From contig NZ_QJSX01000019.1 of the NCBI RefSeq assembly GCF_003217515.1, positions 1 to 59,988 of the forward strand: a stretch of DNA of 59,988 nucleotides, given 5' to 3'. Below the pieces are notes generated by a model that was given only the letters and a program-made list of their open reading frames with translations, ran no database searches and was not told the origin of the DNA. Below are positions 43,890 through 53,849 of the stretch, in pieces. This DNA comes from Deinococcus yavapaiensis KR-236 (GTDB taxonomy: Bacteria; Deinococcota; Deinococci; Deinococcales; Deinococcaceae). The position numbers were made by a program, and so were the translations under genes. Position 1 is the first letter of the stretch; the number at the start of each line of letters is the position of its first letter.

Positions 43890-45707
43890 ATGCCCGTCGT
43901 GATCCTTCGAACCGGAAGCCTCGTGCTGTACAAGTCGAAACCCGCCCGCGTCGAGGAGGTCAGCGGCGACAAACTCGAAATCTCGACTCCTTCCGGACGC
44001 GTACGCGTGCGGCCGAAGGACGTCGTGGAACTGCACCCCGGCCCCGTCGCGAACCTCGACGTCTCGATTCCGAGCGGCGATCCCCGCGACGCGTGGGACC
44101 TCGTGGAAGGCGAGACCTTCAGCTTGGCCGACCTCGCCGACCTCGCCTTCGGCTCGTTCACGCCCGGCGCGGCCCTCGGCGTGTGGAACTGGCTGCAAGA
44201 CGGAACGTACTTCGAAGGCGGCGTGGACGGCGTGAAACCTAAGTCGCCCGGAGCGGTGCAGGCGACCTTGGACGCGCGCGAAGCAAAGGACCGCGAGGCG
44301 CGCGAGTGGGACGACTTCATCGCCGCCCTGAAGCGCCGCGACGTCACGGACGCGCGCAAGCTTGCCGACGTCGAGAGCCTCGCCTCGGGGCGCACCTCCA
44401 AGTCGCGCGTGCTCACCGCCCTGGGTCGCCTCGAGACCCCGCAAGAAGCGCACGCCCTGCTGCTCGACCTCGGCGTGTGGACTGAGACGCGCAATCCACA
44501 TCCGGAGCGCGCGGGCGTCTCCACGAAAGACGTCGCCCTCCCCTTTCCCACCGCGCCGAGCGAAGACCGCCTCGACCTCACGCACTTGAGCGCGCTCGCC
44601 ATCGACGACGAGGGCAGCGCCGACCCCGACGACGCGCTGAGCATCGAGCGCACCGACGAAGGCTGGCGCTTGTGGGTACACGTCGCCGATCCCGCCGTCA
44701 TCGTGACGCCCGACTCGGAGCTCGACCGGGAAGCGAGAACGCGCGGCGCCACCCTCTACCTGCCGGACCGCACGATCACGATGCTGCCGCAAGAACTCAC
44801 CGACGCCGTGGCGTTGGGTCTCACCGAGACGTCGAACGCCCTCAGCGTCGCCCTCGACTTGAACGACGCCTTCGAGGTGACGAACGTGGACGTGCACCTC
44901 ACGCGTCTGCACGTCACGCGCCTCACGTACGCCGAGGCGCAAGAACGCCTGCACGAGCCGACGCTCGCGGCGCTCGCCGAGTTCGGACGAGCGGCGCGCT
45001 CGAGGCGCGAAGCGGCAGGCGCGCTCATGCTGCGCCTGCCCGAGGTGCGCATTCGCGTTCGAGACGGCGACGTGCGCATCACGTCGCTGCCGCCCTTCGA
45101 AAGCCGTCTGCTCGTGCAAGAAGCCATGATGGCCGCCGGAGAAGGCGTGGCACGCTGGGCGGCCGAGCGGGAGATCGCGTTGCCCTTCGCCGCGCAGGAC
45201 CGACCCCTCGGAAGCGTCGAAGGAGACGACCTCGCCTCGCAGTACGCGGGCCGCAAGCTGCTCGCCCGCACGCGCTTCGCGCCCTCTCCCGCCCCACACT
45301 TCGGCTTGGGCCTGTCGATGTACGCGCAAAGCACGTCGCCGCTGCGGCGATACTTGGACCTCGTGGTGCATCAGCAAGTGCGGGCCTTCCTCGCGGGCGA
45401 GCGGTTGCTGTCGGGCCGCGAGATCTCGGCGCGCACCGCCGAGGCGGACATGGCGGCGGGCGCCGTGCGAAGCGCCGAGCGGGCCAGCAATCGTCATTGG
45501 ACGCTGGTGTTCTTGCGGCGTCACGCGGCGTGGCGTGGAGAGGGCGTCGTCGTGGAGCGCAAAGGCGCGAGCGCGACCGTTCTGCTGCCCGACTTGGCGC
45601 TCGACGCGACCGTCACGGCTCCGCACGACCTCGGCGAGACGGTGACGCTGGAAGTGGCGAGCGTGGACCTGCCCAACCTCACGGCGAGGTGGCGCGTCCT
45701 GACTTGA
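43890..45707 (+). CDS. RNB-domain exoribonuclease, DrII-type RNase II/R family (605 aa)
   Basis: The catalytic RNB domain has the metal-binding aspartate cluster DDEGSADPDDA (residues 239-249), RGATLYLPDRTITMLPQELT, and the late arginine motif QSTSPLRRYLDLVVHQQ. The N-terminal 230 residues lack the two cold-shock domains of classical RNase II and instead hold a small barrel followed by helical, winged-helix-like segments, as described for the Deinococcus enzyme DrII. A short S1-like tail follows. It degrades single-stranded RNA 3' to 5'. Start ATG 43890. Confidence 0.9.
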   Translation: MPVVILRTGSLVLYKSKPARVEEVSGDKLEISTPSGRVRVRPKDVVELHPGPVANLDVSIPSGDPRDAWDLVEGETFSLADLADLAFGSFTPGAALGVWNWLQDGTYFEGGVDGVKPKSPGAVQATLDAREAKDREAREWDDFIAALKRRDVTDARKLADVESLASGRTSKSRVLTALGRLETPQEAHALLLDLGVWTETRNPHPERAGVSTKDVALPFPTAPSEDRLDLTHLSALAIDDEGSADPDDALSIERTDEGWRLWVHVADPAVIVTPDSELDREARTRGATLYLPDRTITMLPQELTDAVALGLTETSNALSVALDLNDAFEVTNVDVHLTRLHVTRLTYAEAQERLHEPTLAALAEFGRAARSRREAAGALMLRLPEVRIRVRDGDVRITSLPPFESRLLVQEAMMAAGEGVARWAAEREIALPFAAQDRPLGSVEGDDLASQYAGRKLLARTRFAPSPAPHFGLGLSMYAQSTSPLRRYLDLVVHQQVRAFLAGERLLSGREISARTAEADMAAGAVRSAERASNRHWTLVFLRRHAAWRGEGVVVERKGASATVLLPDLALDATVTAPHDLGETVTLEVASVDLPNLTARWRVLT

Positions 45708-45760
45708 CTCGCCATGAAGCGGTGTGGCCGCCCTCGCGGTACGACGAGGCGGCCCGAACG

Positions 45761-46714
45761 CTACTCGGGCTTCGCTTCCCGCTCCATCAAAGACCGCAGC
45801 GCTTCGCTCGGCGACCACTCGCCCTCCACGACGTTGCGCACCGCCTTCACGATGGGCAGGTCGTGTCCGTGCGCGGACGCCCACTCGAACAGCAGGCGCG
45901 CGGTGCGCATGCCCTCGACGACCTTGCCGCCTTGCGCGGGACTTTGTCCTTTGACGATCGCTTCTCCGGCGGCGCGGTTACGCGAGTGGCGACTCGTGGC
46001 GGTCGCGACGAGGTCTCCGAGGCCCGACAAGCCGTACACCGTGTCGGGCGAAGCTCCGTTCGCCGCGAGGTAACGGCCCATCTCGCGCAAGCCACGGGTG
46101 AGCAGGGCGCTCTTGGCGTTGTCGCCGAGGGCCGCTCCGTCCACCATGCCCGCCGCGAGCGCCATGACGTTCTTGAGGACCCCGCCGAGTTCCACGCCGA
46201 CGAGATCCGTGGAGGTGTAGACCCGGAAGGTCGGCGTGAGCAAAACGTCTTGCACGCTTTGCACGAACGCTTCGTCGTGACTCGCGACGACCGTCGCGGC
46301 GGGCAGCAGGCGCGCGACTTCCTCGGCGTGGTTCGGGCCGCTCAAGACGGCGACACGCGAAAACCCGAGGTGCGAAGCGAGTTCCGACAAGCGCTCGCCT
46401 CTCGCCGCCAAGCCCTTGGCGCACAAAACGACGCCGAGCGAGCGAGGCAGGCGCGACAGGAGGTCCTCCACGCCCGCCGAGGGTACGACGACGAGCGCGA
46501 AGTCGAACTGAGGCGCGACCGACAAGTCCGACGTCACGCGCACGTCGCTCGGCAACGTCACGCCAGGCAAGTACTCGGCGTTCTCTCGCTCCTCGCGAAG
46601 AAGAGACGCGAAGTCCTCGCGTCTCGCCCAGAGGGTCACGTCGCGCTCTTGGCGAGCGAGCATCACCGCGAGCGCCGTCCCCCAACCGCCCGCGCCCAGC
46701 ACGAGAACGTTCAC
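45761..46714 (-). CDS. gpsA: NAD(P)-dependent glycerol-3-phosphate dehydrogenase (317 aa)
   Basis: Rossmann motif VLVLGAGGWGTALAVMLA at the N terminus, FALVVVPSAGVEDLL, CAKGL, AVLSGPNHAEEVA, catalytic lysine segment GVELGGVLKNVMALAAGMVD, and GLSGLGDLVATATSRHSRNR. All GpsA hallmarks are present. It makes sn-glycerol-3-phosphate from dihydroxyacetone phosphate for phospholipids. GTG at 46714 overlaps the methyltransferase stop (GTGA), so the two are coupled; the longer frame upstream is shadow. Confidence 0.94.
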   Translation of the reverse strand: MNVLVLGAGGWGTALAVMLARQERDVTLWARREDFASLLREERENAEYLPGVTLPSDVRVTSDLSVAPQFDFALVVVPSAGVEDLLSRLPRSLGVVLCAKGLAARGERLSELASHLGFSRVAVLSGPNHAEEVARLLPAATVVASHDEAFVQSVQDVLLTPTFRVYTSTDLVGVELGGVLKNVMALAAGMVDGAALGDNAKSALLTRGLREMGRYLAANGASPDTVYGLSGLGDLVATATSRHSRNRAAGEAIVKGQSPAQGGKVVEGMRTARLLFEWASAHGHDLPIVKAVRNVVEGEWSPSEALRSLMEREAKPE

Positions 46715-47484
46715 ACGACCTCCGACGGCAGCCCCTGTCCTTCGAAGGCCTTCCACGCGAACACCCAGACGCGCGGCGCGTCGAACTCGGGCGGCGCGAA
46801 GTCGGGGAATTCCACGAATTCCCACCGTCCGAATCCCGCTGCCGCCAAGAGGGGTTCGAGGTCGAACTGATCGTAGCCACGCTCCTCGTGCACCTCGACG
46901 AACTCCTCGCCTTCCACGCGGCAAAAAGCTTGCACGACGCCGAGATCGCGCGCCGCGTCGTAGTGGTGCGACCAGTGATAGTGCACTTCGCGCCCGTCGG
47001 GCGTGACGGCCAGTCCTTCCAAGGCGTCCCCTTCCCACAAGTCACGCACGCCCGAGCGGGTGTTGATGTCGAACGCGAACAAGCCGCCCGGCGCGAGGTG
47101 CGCGTACACCCGCGAGAAAGCCGCGCCGAGATCCTCGGAAGCCGTGAGGTTGTTGAGCGAATCGAACAGGCACGTCACGAGGTCGAAGCGCCGCGACAAA
47201 TCGAAGGTCCGCAAGTCCCCGAGAACGAATTCCACGTTCGGCACGCGCGAGCGCGCGACCTTCAGCATGTCCGCCGAGCCGTCCACGCCCACGACGTCGA
47301 GGCCGCGCTTCACGAACGGCTCGGTGCTCGCCCCGGTGCCGCAGGCGAGGTCGAGGACGCTGCTCGGCGTGAAGTTCTCCGAGCGGGCGTACGTCAAGAT
47401 GAAGTCCGCCCAGGCGTCGTACTCGATGTCCGCCATGATCGCGTCGTACACGCTCGCGAGGGCTGTGAAAGGAGGGCGCTGCAT
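46711..47484 (-). CDS. SAM-dependent methyltransferase (257 aa)
   Basis: Class I methyltransferase pattern: motif I SVLDLACGTGASTEPF, motif II-like GVDGSADMLK, FVLGDLRTFDLS, and LFAFDINTRSGVRDLW. The substrate is unknown. It is the upstream gene of a coupled pair with gpsA. Leaderless start: TATCAT 6 nt before the ATG, back-to-back with the promoter of the carboxypeptidase. Confidence 0.9.
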   Translation of the reverse strand: MQRPPFTALASVYDAIMADIEYDAWADFILTYARSENFTPSSVLDLACGTGASTEPFVKRGLDVVGVDGSADMLKVARSRVPNVEFVLGDLRTFDLSRRFDLVTCLFDSLNNLTASEDLGAAFSRVYAHLAPGGLFAFDINTRSGVRDLWEGDALEGLAVTPDGREVHYHWSHHYDAARDLGVVQAFCRVEGEEFVEVHEERGYDQFDLEPLLAAAGFGRWEFVEFPDFAPPEFDAPRVWVFAWKAFEGQGLPSEVV

Positions 47485-47521
47485 GGGGGCATGATAGACG
47501 GAGGGGGGGTATCATGCCCAC
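47485..47521. promoter_or_regulatory. Compact divergent leaderless promoter pair
   Basis: The 37-bp gap holds two TATCATG -10 boxes in opposite orientation (47491-47496 on the minus strand, 47510-47515 on the plus), each 6 nt from an ATG. Since -35 regions must lie inside the opposite gene, the two promoters overlap and could interfere. Confidence 0.7.
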
Positions 47522-49054
47522 ATGACCACCGATCAACGAACGGCGTTCGACACGCGGTTCGCGGAGTTGCGCGAGCGACTCGCGGAAATTCAGGATTTGA
47601 CGAGCATCGGCGCGGTGCTCGGCTGGGATCGTTCCACGTACCTGCCCGAGGGCGGCGCGGCCGCGCGCGGACGGCAAAGCGCGGTGCTGAGCCGCATTCG
47701 CCACGCCAAGGCGACGGACGCGGACCTCGGACGCCTCATCGACGGGCTGGAGCGTGACGTGGAGGCGCTCGAAGCGGATTCCTTCGAGGCGCGGCTCGTG
47801 CGCGTCGCGCGGCGCGACTTCGACCGTGCGACGCGCCTGCCGAGCGACTTCGTGGCGCGAATGTCGCGGCACACGTCCGAGACCTACGGCGCTTGGACGA
47901 AGGCGCGGCCCGCCAACGACTTCGCGGCGATGGTGCCGCGTCTGGAGCAGACGCTGGAGCTTTCTCGGCAGTACAGCGCGTTCTTCCCCGAGTTCTCGCA
48001 TCCGATGGACGTGTTCGTGGACGGCAGCGACGAGGGCATGACCGTGCAGAAGGTGCGCGCGGTGTTCGCGGAGCTTCGCGAGGGACTCGTGCCGCTCGTG
48101 CGCGCGGTCACCGAGCGTCCCGAGCCGAGAACGGACTTCGTGGGGCGCGCGTACGACGTGGCGACACAACTGCGCTTCGGGGAGAGCGTGGCGCGCGATT
48201 ACGGCTACGACTTCTCGCGCGGACGCCAAGACCTCACGGCGCACCCGTTCATGACGCGCTTCTCGATCGACGACGTTCGCATCACGACGCGCGTGCAGGA
48301 AAACGACCTCACGGACGCGCTGTTCTCGACGCTGCACGAGACGGGGCACGCGCTGTACGAGCAGAACGTCGACCGCGCCTTCGAAGGACTGCCGCTGGCC
48401 AGAGGAGCGTCGGCGGGCGTGCACGAAAGTTCGTCGCGCTTGTGGGAAAACGTCGTCGGCAGGTCGCGCGGCTTTTGGGCGCGCTACTTCGGGCCGCTGC
48501 GCGACACGTTTCCGCAGCAACTCGCCGACGTGAGCGAGGAGGAGATGTACCGCGCGGTGAACGTCGTGCGCAAAAGCCTCATTCGTACGGACGCGGACGA
48601 GTTGACGTACAACCTGCACGTCATTTTGCGCTTCGAGTTGGAGCTCGCGATGATCGAGGGGACGCTGGAGGTGCGCGACCTCGCCGACGCCTGGCACGCC
48701 CGCTACGAATCGGACCTCGGGATGCGCGCCCCCGACGACCGCGACGGGGTGCTGCAAGACGTGCACTGGTTCGGCGGCCTGATCGGCGGCGCCTTCCACG
48801 GGTACACGCTCGGCAACATCTTGAGCTTGCAGTTTTGGGACGCGGCCGTGAAGGCGCACCCTGGCATTCCAGGCGAGATCGAGCGCGGAGAGTTCGGCGC
48901 GTTGCGCGGCTGGCTCACGCAAAACGTCTACCGCTTCGGACGCAGCCGCGCGGCGGCGGAAGTCGCGCGAAACGCGACAGGCTCGGAACTGACGGTCGCG
49001 CCGTACCTCGCGTACCTGCGCGGCAAGTACGGCGAGTTGTACAACCTGAGCTGA
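47522..49054 (+). CDS. M32-family metallocarboxypeptidase (510 aa)
   Basis: Length and motifs match the Taq carboxypeptidase family: DEGMTVQKVRAVFAELREGL, a HETGH zinc site (residues 272-276) in STLHETGHALYEQN, the following HESSSRLWENVVGRS, and IRTDADELTYNLHVILRFEL near the end. It removes C-terminal residues broadly, except after proline, and is cytoplasmic. Leaderless start. Confidence 0.94.
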   Translation: MTTDQRTAFDTRFAELRERLAEIQDLTSIGAVLGWDRSTYLPEGGAAARGRQSAVLSRIRHAKATDADLGRLIDGLERDVEALEADSFEARLVRVARRDFDRATRLPSDFVARMSRHTSETYGAWTKARPANDFAAMVPRLEQTLELSRQYSAFFPEFSHPMDVFVDGSDEGMTVQKVRAVFAELREGLVPLVRAVTERPEPRTDFVGRAYDVATQLRFGESVARDYGYDFSRGRQDLTAHPFMTRFSIDDVRITTRVQENDLTDALFSTLHETGHALYEQNVDRAFEGLPLARGASAGVHESSSRLWENVVGRSRGFWARYFGPLRDTFPQQLADVSEEEMYRAVNVVRKSLIRTDADELTYNLHVILRFELELAMIEGTLEVRDLADAWHARYESDLGMRAPDDRDGVLQDVHWFGGLIGGAFHGYTLGNILSLQFWDAAVKAHPGIPGEIERGEFGALRGWLTQNVYRFGRSRAAAEVARNATGSELTVAPYLAYLRGKYGELYNLS

Positions 49055-49157
49055 ACCGAAGGCAAGAGCAAGGTCGTCGTGGCGCCGACGGTCGATACAC
49101 CCCTGCTCGGCAGCGGACCTGCCTGACAGGAACGGCGCGAGCGACATAAAAGGAGGA

Positions 49158-49192
49158 GAGGAAGGCGCCGAGCATGACTCGGCGCCTTCCTC
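49158..49192. terminator. 15-bp perfect hairpin between convergent genes
   Basis: GAGGAAGGCGCCGAG and CTCGGCGCCTTCCTC pair across a 5-nt loop between the carboxypeptidase and ferritin-like genes; a probable bidirectional terminator. Confidence 0.8.
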
Positions 49193-49227
49193 TCGTGGTC
49201 TTCGTGATGCGACGCTCGGAGCCGTTC

Positions 49228-50199
49228 TTACAAGCCGAGCAGGGTGGCGGTTCCAGCGTCGGCGGAGATTCCGTTCGGGTAGAAGCCGCCTTTGGTCGCG
49301 CCGACTTGCAAGAAGACGATGTTGGCGACTTGACGAGGCGTGCGGCTGAAGGCGACGCCGTTCTGGTCGGTCGGCACGATGTTCGCGGCGCCCGCGACCG
49401 TATTGGGGTTTTGCGAGGTGCCGCCCACGATGCCTTGGTCACGGTCGTCCGAGCCGTCGACGGCGTCACGCAAGTCGGAAATCTTTTGCACGACCGTCGC
49501 GACGTCGAGCCCGGCCGCGGCGGCTTGGGCGCGGCGTTGGTACAGCAAGGTGCGGATGGTGCCCGCGTGGTAAGCTTCGACCGCGAGAATCCCGGCGGCC
49601 TGCTCCAAGACGCCGTTCGCGCTTTGATCGTCGATGAAGCGCGCCGCGCCTTTGTAGGCCGTCACGCCGACGTCTTCGAAGACGAACGCTCCGTGCAAGA
49701 AGAACAACTCGTTGGCGAAGGGATTGAAGCCCGTGATCAGGCCGCCCGAGGCAGCGCTGCCCGCCGCCGCGAAGGACGCGCTGAGGTCGAGAGCGGGGCG
49801 GTTGACGGCGGCGGACTTGAGGACGTTGCGCAGGAACTTGACGTGGTTGATTTCGTCCTCGGCGATTTCCTGCACGATGGAGAGGATGTCGGCCGAGAGA
49901 CCCGCGGGATTGTTGTCGCCCGCGTTGAAGCCGGCCGGGAGGGTGATGGCGGCGCTTCCGCCGAGCGCTTGGACTTCGGCGAGCCGTCCGACGGCGGCCG
50001 CGTAGAAGGCGGCTTCGAGGTACTCGAGGTTCAGGGCGAAGTTCAAGATGGGAACGTCGAGACCGTTGTCTTGAGAAGGCTGCTGAGCGATGGTGGGCGC
50101 GCATCCGGCCAAGACGGCCCCGGCACCCATCAGGCCCAAGTTCGACAGAAAGCGGCGGCGCGGGTTGGTTGAAGACGGGCGTTGGTCGTTTGTCATCAT
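49228..50199 (-). CDS. Ferritin-like domain Tat lipoprotein (323 aa)
   Basis: The N terminus has a twin-arginine signal with lipobox (RRRFLSNLGLMGAGAVLAGC), so export folded and lipid-anchored is likely. The body is a ferritin-like four-helix bundle of the desiccation-related type, with metal-ligand-like glutamates and histidines in LNFALNLEYLEAAFYAAAVG, EIAEDEINHVKFLRN and VEAYHAGTIRTLL. Its true metal or enzymatic role is unknown. AGGAGG lies 4-5 nt before the ATG. It fits the stress biology of Deinococcus. Confidence 0.88.
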   Translation of the reverse strand: MMTNDQRPSSTNPRRRFLSNLGLMGAGAVLAGCAPTIAQQPSQDNGLDVPILNFALNLEYLEAAFYAAAVGRLAEVQALGGSAAITLPAGFNAGDNNPAGLSADILSIVQEIAEDEINHVKFLRNVLKSAAVNRPALDLSASFAAAGSAASGGLITGFNPFANELFFLHGAFVFEDVGVTAYKGAARFIDDQSANGVLEQAAGILAVEAYHAGTIRTLLYQRRAQAAAAGLDVATVVQKISDLRDAVDGSDDRDQGIVGGTSQNPNTVAGAANIVPTDQNGVAFSRTPRQVANIVFLQVGATKGGFYPNGISADAGTATLLGL

Positions 50200-50746
50200 T
50201 CCCTCCTAGATTGACGTTCGCTTGAGGCGGAGTCTCATTGAGGGTAGGCAGACCTAGAAGCCAGGCGCTGAGTATTCACAAAAGCTGACCTTTATCTATT
50301 CACATTTTCATGAGTCGCAAGGAAATCCCTGGGAAGTCTTCAAAGATTAAAAAAATTGTGTCCCGGCCTCCTCACAGGCGAGCGCATCTATTTTCCATGA
50401 GCCCGCGTATAACTCTGTCTTTCTATTTATTTTGTTTTGTTCCTGCTTTCCTTCGTGCGTTTCACAACCATATTCGCTCCACAAACGCCTTTCTCGCCAG
50501 CGGTTTCCAAGCTCGTGTTCTCACGCTCTCCCGAGGCGAGCGAGCAATCTCGGGGCGAAGGGCACCGAGATCGTCCACGGGAGCCTCGACGCCCGCGAAG
50601 GTACGTCGAACGAGACGCAACCCGAGCTTCTCGTCACGTGAACCGAGACGCACGGCTTCGACCAACGCGTCGCGCGAGAAGTCCGCCCGCGGCACGCGGC
50701 GTTCGAACGAGATCGACTCGCGCCCGGAAGTCCCGCCGATCGTCGT
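50200..50746. other. AT-rich gap with no firm gene
   Basis: Bases 50270-50480 are much richer in A and T than their surroundings. Short frames exist on both strands but have no start signals. The ferritin-like gene's promoter must lie near 50200-50300. On the minus strand 50462-50695 carries a 77-codon frame (GTG start) just after the peptidase gene; it could be a small gene but is weak. Confidence 0.4.
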
Positions 50747-51715
50747 TCAAGGATCGTAGCCGCTCGCTCGCAGCAAGGCGAGCGGGTCGCTCACGTCGAA
50801 CAGACCCGCGAAGTCGCCCGTGCGCTCGAAGTACGACCGCGCGATTCGCTCGCCCACGAAGTATCCGAGGTCGGCGGGCACTCCCCGAGCGTTCGGTCCC
50901 TGGTACAGCCAGTCGCGGACGCTCGATTTGAGCAGGTCGCGTCTAAACGCGCGCCACACGTCCGCCTCGTGCGCTCGTCCGAACGTGTGGTGAGCGCCAC
51001 GCGGCGCTTGGTCCGACACGACGCTCGCCACGAAGTCCGCCGTGCCTTCGTAGATCGTGAGGTCCAGCAAGGACGGCGACGACACCGACGAGTACGAGCG
51101 TCGTTGCAAGGTATGCACGAGTTCGTGCGCGGCGAGGAACGGCAAGGCGTCGCCCGACGTGATCGCCGCGCGTTCCCACGCGCTCAAGCTTCTCGTGTCG
51201 GCCGCGTCGGCGAAGAACTCCGCCGAGAGAAACAAGCCGCTCAAGCCCGCCGTGCCGCCCGTGAAGAGGCCGCCCACCACGAGGTGCACGTCGGGAAAGC
51301 GGGCGCGCGGCAACCGCGCGTGAAGGTCACGAAAAGCCGAGAGGGCGCGGGCTTTCCAAGCGTCGTCCTCGGCGAGGCTCAGCACTTGCTCGCGGGCGGT
51401 TTCGTAAAACGCTCGGCGAGCGCGCACGATCGCCCCGAGGTTCGCGAATCCTTGCGGTCGGCGGTGCGCGAATTCACGTAAGCCCGGCGAGCCGGAAGCG
51501 AGGTAGAGGCTTCGAAAGGCCGCAGGAAAGTTTCGCGTGCGCCGCGCCTCGTCGAAGGCCGCGTAGAAGCGCGCGACGTCCTGCGTGACGAAGCGAACGT
51601 CGGTCGGCGACGCGTGCGACAACGCGCCCGGCAGTTCCACGAGGGCGCGCCGCCGCCCCACCCAACCGAGGACCGCGCGAACGTCTCGGCCCAGCAGCGT
51701 GAAGTCGCGGCGCAT
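50747..51715 (-). CDS. Putative zinc metallopeptidase-like protein (322 aa)
   Basis: A gluzincin-type site AHELVHTLQ (HExxH, about residue 195) with a downstream glutamate in DLTIYEGTADFVA resembles the DUF2268/Zn-dependent protease pattern. There is no signal peptide. Family assignment is by motif only. It is the last gene of a minus-strand operon with a ferredoxin and btuFCD. A TAGAGT box lies 6 nt before the ATG at 51715, so it may also have its own leaderless promoter. Confidence 0.7.
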   Translation of the reverse strand: MRRDFTLLGRDVRAVLGWVGRRRALVELPGALSHASPTDVRFVTQDVARFYAAFDEARRTRNFPAAFRSLYLASGSPGLREFAHRRPQGFANLGAIVRARRAFYETAREQVLSLAEDDAWKARALSAFRDLHARLPRARFPDVHLVVGGLFTGGTAGLSGLFLSAEFFADAADTRSLSAWERAAITSGDALPFLAAHELVHTLQRRSYSSVSSPSLLDLTIYEGTADFVASVVSDQAPRGAHHTFGRAHEADVWRAFRRDLLKSSVRDWLYQGPNARGVPADLGYFVGERIARSYFERTGDFAGLFDVSDPLALLRASGYDP

Positions 51716-51724
51716 CACGTCACT

Positions 51725-52063
51725 CTACTTCGGGCCGTACCGTTGTTCGTCCGGAAGGTCGCCCTCCTCGTGGATCGCCCGCGCGACCTTCATCGCGAGC
51801 GGGAAGGTGACGTTCTCGTACCATCCTTCTTCCAGCGTTCCGTTTCGCTCTCGGTAGCACGCGAGGATCGGGCCGTATCCGCACGCGCCGAGACAGCCGC
51901 TCGTGGTGAAGCGCAAGCTTCCGCCCGTCTTGTAGTACGCCAACTTGTGGTTTTCGAGGGCGTTCGTGAGGGCGACGTGCAGAAGGTCCGCGCCGCGCGC
52001 TCGGCAATTGTTGTTGAGGCACAGCAGAAGGTGCCCGCTCGTCTTGAAGTATTTCGCTGGCAT
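51725..52063 (-). CDS. (2Fe-2S) thioredoxin-like ferredoxin (112 aa)
   Basis: Cysteines in LLCLNNNCRARGADLL and TTSGCLGACGYGPIL fit the C-x(4-5)-C...C-x(3)-C pattern of thioredoxin-fold 2Fe-2S ferredoxins. Similar proteins (CbiW-like) occur in cobalamin operons. Here it lies 2 nt after the ATPase gene under a cobalamin riboswitch, so a role in corrinoid reduction or cobalt insertion is inferred. The start ATG at 52063 is in a frame that extends upstream as shadow. Confidence 0.8.
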   Translation of the reverse strand: MPAKYFKTSGHLLLCLNNNCRARGADLLHVALTNALENHKLAYYKTGGSLRFTTSGCLGACGYGPILACYRERNGTLEEGWYENVTFPLAMKVARAIHEEGDLPDEQRYGPK

Positions 52064-52065
52064 GA

Positions 52066-52853
<788 letters not shown>

Positions 52854-52857
<4 letters not shown>

Positions 52858-53849
52858 CGCGTCTTCCTCAGCAGATACAGGAAGAACGGCCCGCCGAGCA
52901 GCGTCGTGACGATCCCGACGGGCAGTTCGGCGGGCCGCGTGAGGGTACGGGCGAGCAGATCGGCGAGGACGAGCAGCGTCCCCCCGGCGAGCGCGGACAT
53001 CGGCAGGAGAACGCGGAAGTCCGCGCTCCACACGCGCCGAACGATATGCGGCGTCACGAGACCCACGAAGCCGATGATGCCCGCGAAGCTCACCGCGCCC
53101 GCCGTGGCGACGCTCGCCGCCAAAATCACCATCAGCCTCAGCCGCTCGACGGGCACTCCGAGCGACCGCGCCGTCGCGTCACCGAGCTGCACGGTGTTGA
53201 GGGCGCGCGCGAGCAGCAGCACCATCCCGACGCCGACCGCGCCGTACAGTGCGACCAGGCGCACTTCCGGCCAGCCGCCGAGGGCGAGATTCCCGAGGGT
53301 CGCCGTGAACACCTGCCGCACGCGGTCTTGGCCGCGCAGCATCAAGAAAGTGCTGACGGCCGTGACGATGCTGCCCACGACCACCCCGGCGAGAATGAGT
53401 CGCGTCGGCGGAAACGTCCGCCCTTGCCGAGCGAGCGCGAGCGTCACGAGAACGCTCAGAAGCGCGCCGGTCATCGCGAAGACGGGCGTCACGACCGAGG
53501 ACAGGCTGCGCACGACCGCGATCGTCACGCCGAGGTACGCGCCGCTCGCCACGCCCATCAGGTACGGATCGGCGAGCGGATTGCGAAACACGCCTTGAAA
53601 GGCGCCGCCGCACGTCGCGAGAATGCCGCCCACGAGGAGCCCCAAGACGACCCGCGGAAAGCGCAACTGCCACACGATGATCTCGCTGCCCGAGAGTTCG
53701 GCGCCCGTCACGCCCTTGAAGAGGGCGTGCAGCGTCTCGAGCGGCGGCACCCAGACGCTGCCGAGCCCCACGCCGAGCAGCACCGTCGCCGCGAGGGCGA
53801 CCAGCAGCAAGATCGTCTTGCCGCCTTGCCGCCCTCGCGCGCCGATCAC
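52854..53849 (-). CDS. btuC: FecCD/BtuC-type permease (331 aa)
   Basis: About ten hydrophobic helices with the family patterns WQLRFPRVVLGLLVGGILAT, GGAFQGVFRNPLADPYLMGV, and SFAGIIGFVGLVTPHIVRRV before the ATPase-contact loop. GTG start, overlapping the binding-protein stop by 4 nt. It forms the membrane channel of the importer. Confidence 0.92.

Noticed and set aside
43869..45884. Long minus-strand open frame opposite the RNB nuclease
   Set aside because: Composition (Arg, Ala, His) and lack of motifs mark it as a shadow of the nuclease gene.
47042..49147. 701-codon minus frame over the carboxypeptidase and methyltransferase
   Set aside because: No recognisable domain or start signal; the opposite strand encodes a clear M32 enzyme.
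50310..50759. 149-codon plus frame in the AT-rich gap
   Set aside because: Extends antisense over the end of the peptidase gene; composition shifts with local base content and there is no start signal.
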